Shown here: positions 61,744 to 64,000 of the stretch, one piece after another
How positions within the stretch are numbered: the first letter of the stretch is position 1
How the letters are laid out: every line of letters starts with the position of its first letter
DNA from: Apostichopus japonicus
Taxonomy: Eukaryota > Echinodermata > Holothuroidea > Aspidochirotida > Stichopodidae
Length of the DNA stretch: 64,000 nucleotides
Assembly (NCBI RefSeq): GCF_037975245.1
Contig: NC_092566.1
Span: 4,216,001-4,280,000 of the forward strand
Direction: 5' to 3'
Position numbers and translations under genes: made by a program
Notes under the pieces: model-generated
Database searches by the model: none
The model's input: only the letters and a program-made list of their open reading frames with translations
Told to the model about the DNA's origin: nothing

Positions 61744-64000
61744 GTAAATTGATGATTACAACAAATTGTAATATATTCTAATGTCATTCCACCTGACTTC
61801 CTAAGTCCTATGCCCCTCCTCCCCAACCCTTCCCCTCTTTTTCATCTTCATTCCTAAGAGAAATAGCTACAGTAAGCAGCACCTGGAAAAAGATAGGGAG
61901 GTGAGAAAAGCTTGATCATCTGCTTAAAGTTTCCTTTTATTGAAAAGATCTGAGCGTAGTATTGTTTGGTTGGAAAGCCAAACTTGGTAAACTAAGGTTG
62001 ACACACCTTCCCACTCCCCTGCCTCTCCTCCCCTCCCCTCTCCTCTGGAAATTCTGGAAATTTGTACAAGGTCTGATGTCCTCCACTGCCATCTCACATG
62101 CATCAACCACAGGTGGTTAGTACTACCAATTGTAACTGAGCGAGCTGTCTTTGAGCATCTCGACACTCCCATTTTCGTGCCATTTCTGAGTACCCTTGAT
62201 CTTTTGAGTGCAGACAATTTGTTTTGATTATCTAATTAAACCAATTCATTAAACAGATTAAACATGGGGTTATATGCTTTCAAAACTATAAATACAGTAG
62301 AAAAACTTTTTTATCAAAGTTTGCTTTATTTATTTGTTTGCTTTGTGTTTTTTCCAGGGGCCAATTAATATTGACTGAACTTTGTGCGATATTGAGATAT
62401 ATACTGTACTTTAACTTCCCACAGGGAGTCGTTGTTCTAATTACTAGATTTGAGTCTGCTACTGTAAACTTTGTAGGACTCTCACATGATCTAGGCGTAA
62501 TCTGGCACTGGTCCCACCTCTCCGCTCACCTCCCTCCCCCCCTTACATGTTATACTTTGTAATGCAAAATTATTCACAATAATTTGCATAAGTTGTAAAT
62601 TTACTTCATTGAGAAAAGTTCATTGAAAGATGGAATATTTAGAACACATTTTGAATGTAAATTTATATTACTCGGTGTCATTACTAAATATAAAAGTGGC
62701 AAGGGTTTTCAATTAATTTGCTACAAGGTTCCATGGAGAAACAATGGTTAAAGCAAAGGGCCAGGATGAACCAAATTTTTACCGTACTGTACCTGCATGT
62801 AGGTCATACAAACACCTAGCAAATTAGGAGGGAATGCATTACCGGATTAGTGCAATGTCTTTAGCTGATTTTTTTTTGTCATTTTAAAACAGTGCTAAGT
62901 GCTTGATCAGCTTAACATGATATATTTATTACTATACTTATATACTAACCTTGCAGTTGAAATATTTGCTAAGGTGACACTTTATGAGAGAGATATAATG
63001 AATATTGATTCTCAGTATTTCATTGCCAACATATAAATTTCATATCAGTTTCATGCAAACAGAGTTTTTTTGTTTAAGGTATTTTTTGTGGGATTTTAGT
63101 ATCAATCAGCATTAAAACATTTATGGAAATAGACTCATAATGTCATTGAAATCTCGAAATAGGTGAAGTTACTTCAAAATAGTATTGTAGTAAAAAGAGT
63201 GTTTCGAAAAAACAAATGTGATCAGCATTTGAGCACTCATTGGAAATGAAAAGGTGCTGTCAAACTGTTTAGATTTCTATAAATATATGTTTCTGCGTTA
63301 CAATATAGTAGCAATTTTCAACAAAAAAGATGATAATCGTTCAGGTTTATGTGTTAACAATTTGCAATGACAAATTTCTTGAATCTTACTGGTGAGGAAT
63401 TCAACTTTTTGCTACATAATGAGGACAAAAATGATTAGTTATCACATGTCACCATCATCTAACAATTCGCAACAAAACGATGAATTGATCAATTAATTTC
63501 GTCAGTTCAACGTTACGCTTTGCGTCAGAATGTCACCATTCCAACATTTTGCAGTGCAAGATTATTACAGATTCCCACATTTTGACAGCAACATATCGTT
63601 TTCATATAAAATACACAATTGGAAATAACAATTTTACAGTACTTATTAATAACGTAGGCTGTTAAGAAAACAGTACGTTGCGTTTCTACTAAACTGTTAA
63701 GTACTAAAAAGTGTAAAGCAGATATTTTACATCAAAGAAGTGAAAGAATATTTTTTGTTTAACGATAGAAGGCAATTTAACTATCAAAGAACCTGTAGTT
63801 ACAGTACTTGATTGATTATTTGTAGAAATGTGCAAGATTAACATTATGAATGTTACAAAAGATCTTCTTAAGCTGGACGGAAATTTTGATGTGCAATACG
63901 ATATGATCCATGTCACAGACATTCTACGGCGCTATAGAACGTACAGTTATATTAGTAGTAGTAGTGTAAAACAGTGTCCTCCTTCCATTTGATCTCTTAC
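61744..64000. other. Intron of saposin-like gene, to window end
   Basis: No further exon with saposin-type cysteine spacing was recognised in these 2.2 kb. The sequence is AT-rich with pyrimidine patches near 61800 and 61985-62045. The next exon is presumed to lie beyond the window. Confidence 0.5.

Noticed and set aside
1-64000. A novel prokaryote-like defence, toxin or biosynthetic system
   Set aside because: All supported genes are spliced animal genes of known families or a SAM-domain protein; no cluster suggesting such a system was seen.

Overview
This window is nuclear DNA from an animal. It has spliced genes with GT-AG introns, long introns full of microsatellites, poly-G/C runs and short DNA transposons, and a tRNA-derived SINE. 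The gene set (a CYP4V-type P450 cluster, an ABCG2-type half transporter, a saposin A-domain precursor and a SAM-domain nuclear-type protein) suggests an invertebrate deuterostome such as an echinoderm or hemichordate. That placement is an inference; no species-diagnostic sequence was identified. No prokaryotic operons or CRISPR arrays are present.

Layout: (1) 1166-35140, plus strand: three complete tandem CYP4V-like cytochrome P450 genes (1166-8404, 12430-21012, 23797-35140). Each has 11 coding exons with the same intron phases and almost the same exon lengths, and encodes 506, 513 and 511 residues. Their introns carry most of the unusual repeats: a 714-bp foldback element, a 34-bp perfect palindrome with target duplications, several MITEs, SINEs and minisatellites. 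(2) 36102-48036, minus strand: an ABCG2-like half transporter of 16 coding exons (about 638 residues), convergent with the third P450. (3) 51652-55731, minus strand: a three-exon gene for a 528-residue protein with an N-terminal SAM domain and a basic C-terminal motif. (4) 58838 onward, plus strand: the first two coding exons of a prosaposin-like gene (signal peptide plus saposin A-type domain), which runs past the window end.

Functionally, the P450 cluster beside an ABCG2-type exporter looks like a phase I oxidation plus efflux neighbourhood for lipids or xenobiotics. The sequence shows only adjacency, so shared function or regulation is a hypothesis. The most notable non-genic content is a set of mobile elements that can be defined by their termini: hAT-type MITEs with exact or near-exact 8-bp duplications, a three-copy TTAA-flanked MITE family, the long foldback element, a three-copy tRNA-SINE family, and a perfect 39-bp inverted repeat carrying a hammerhead-like core.
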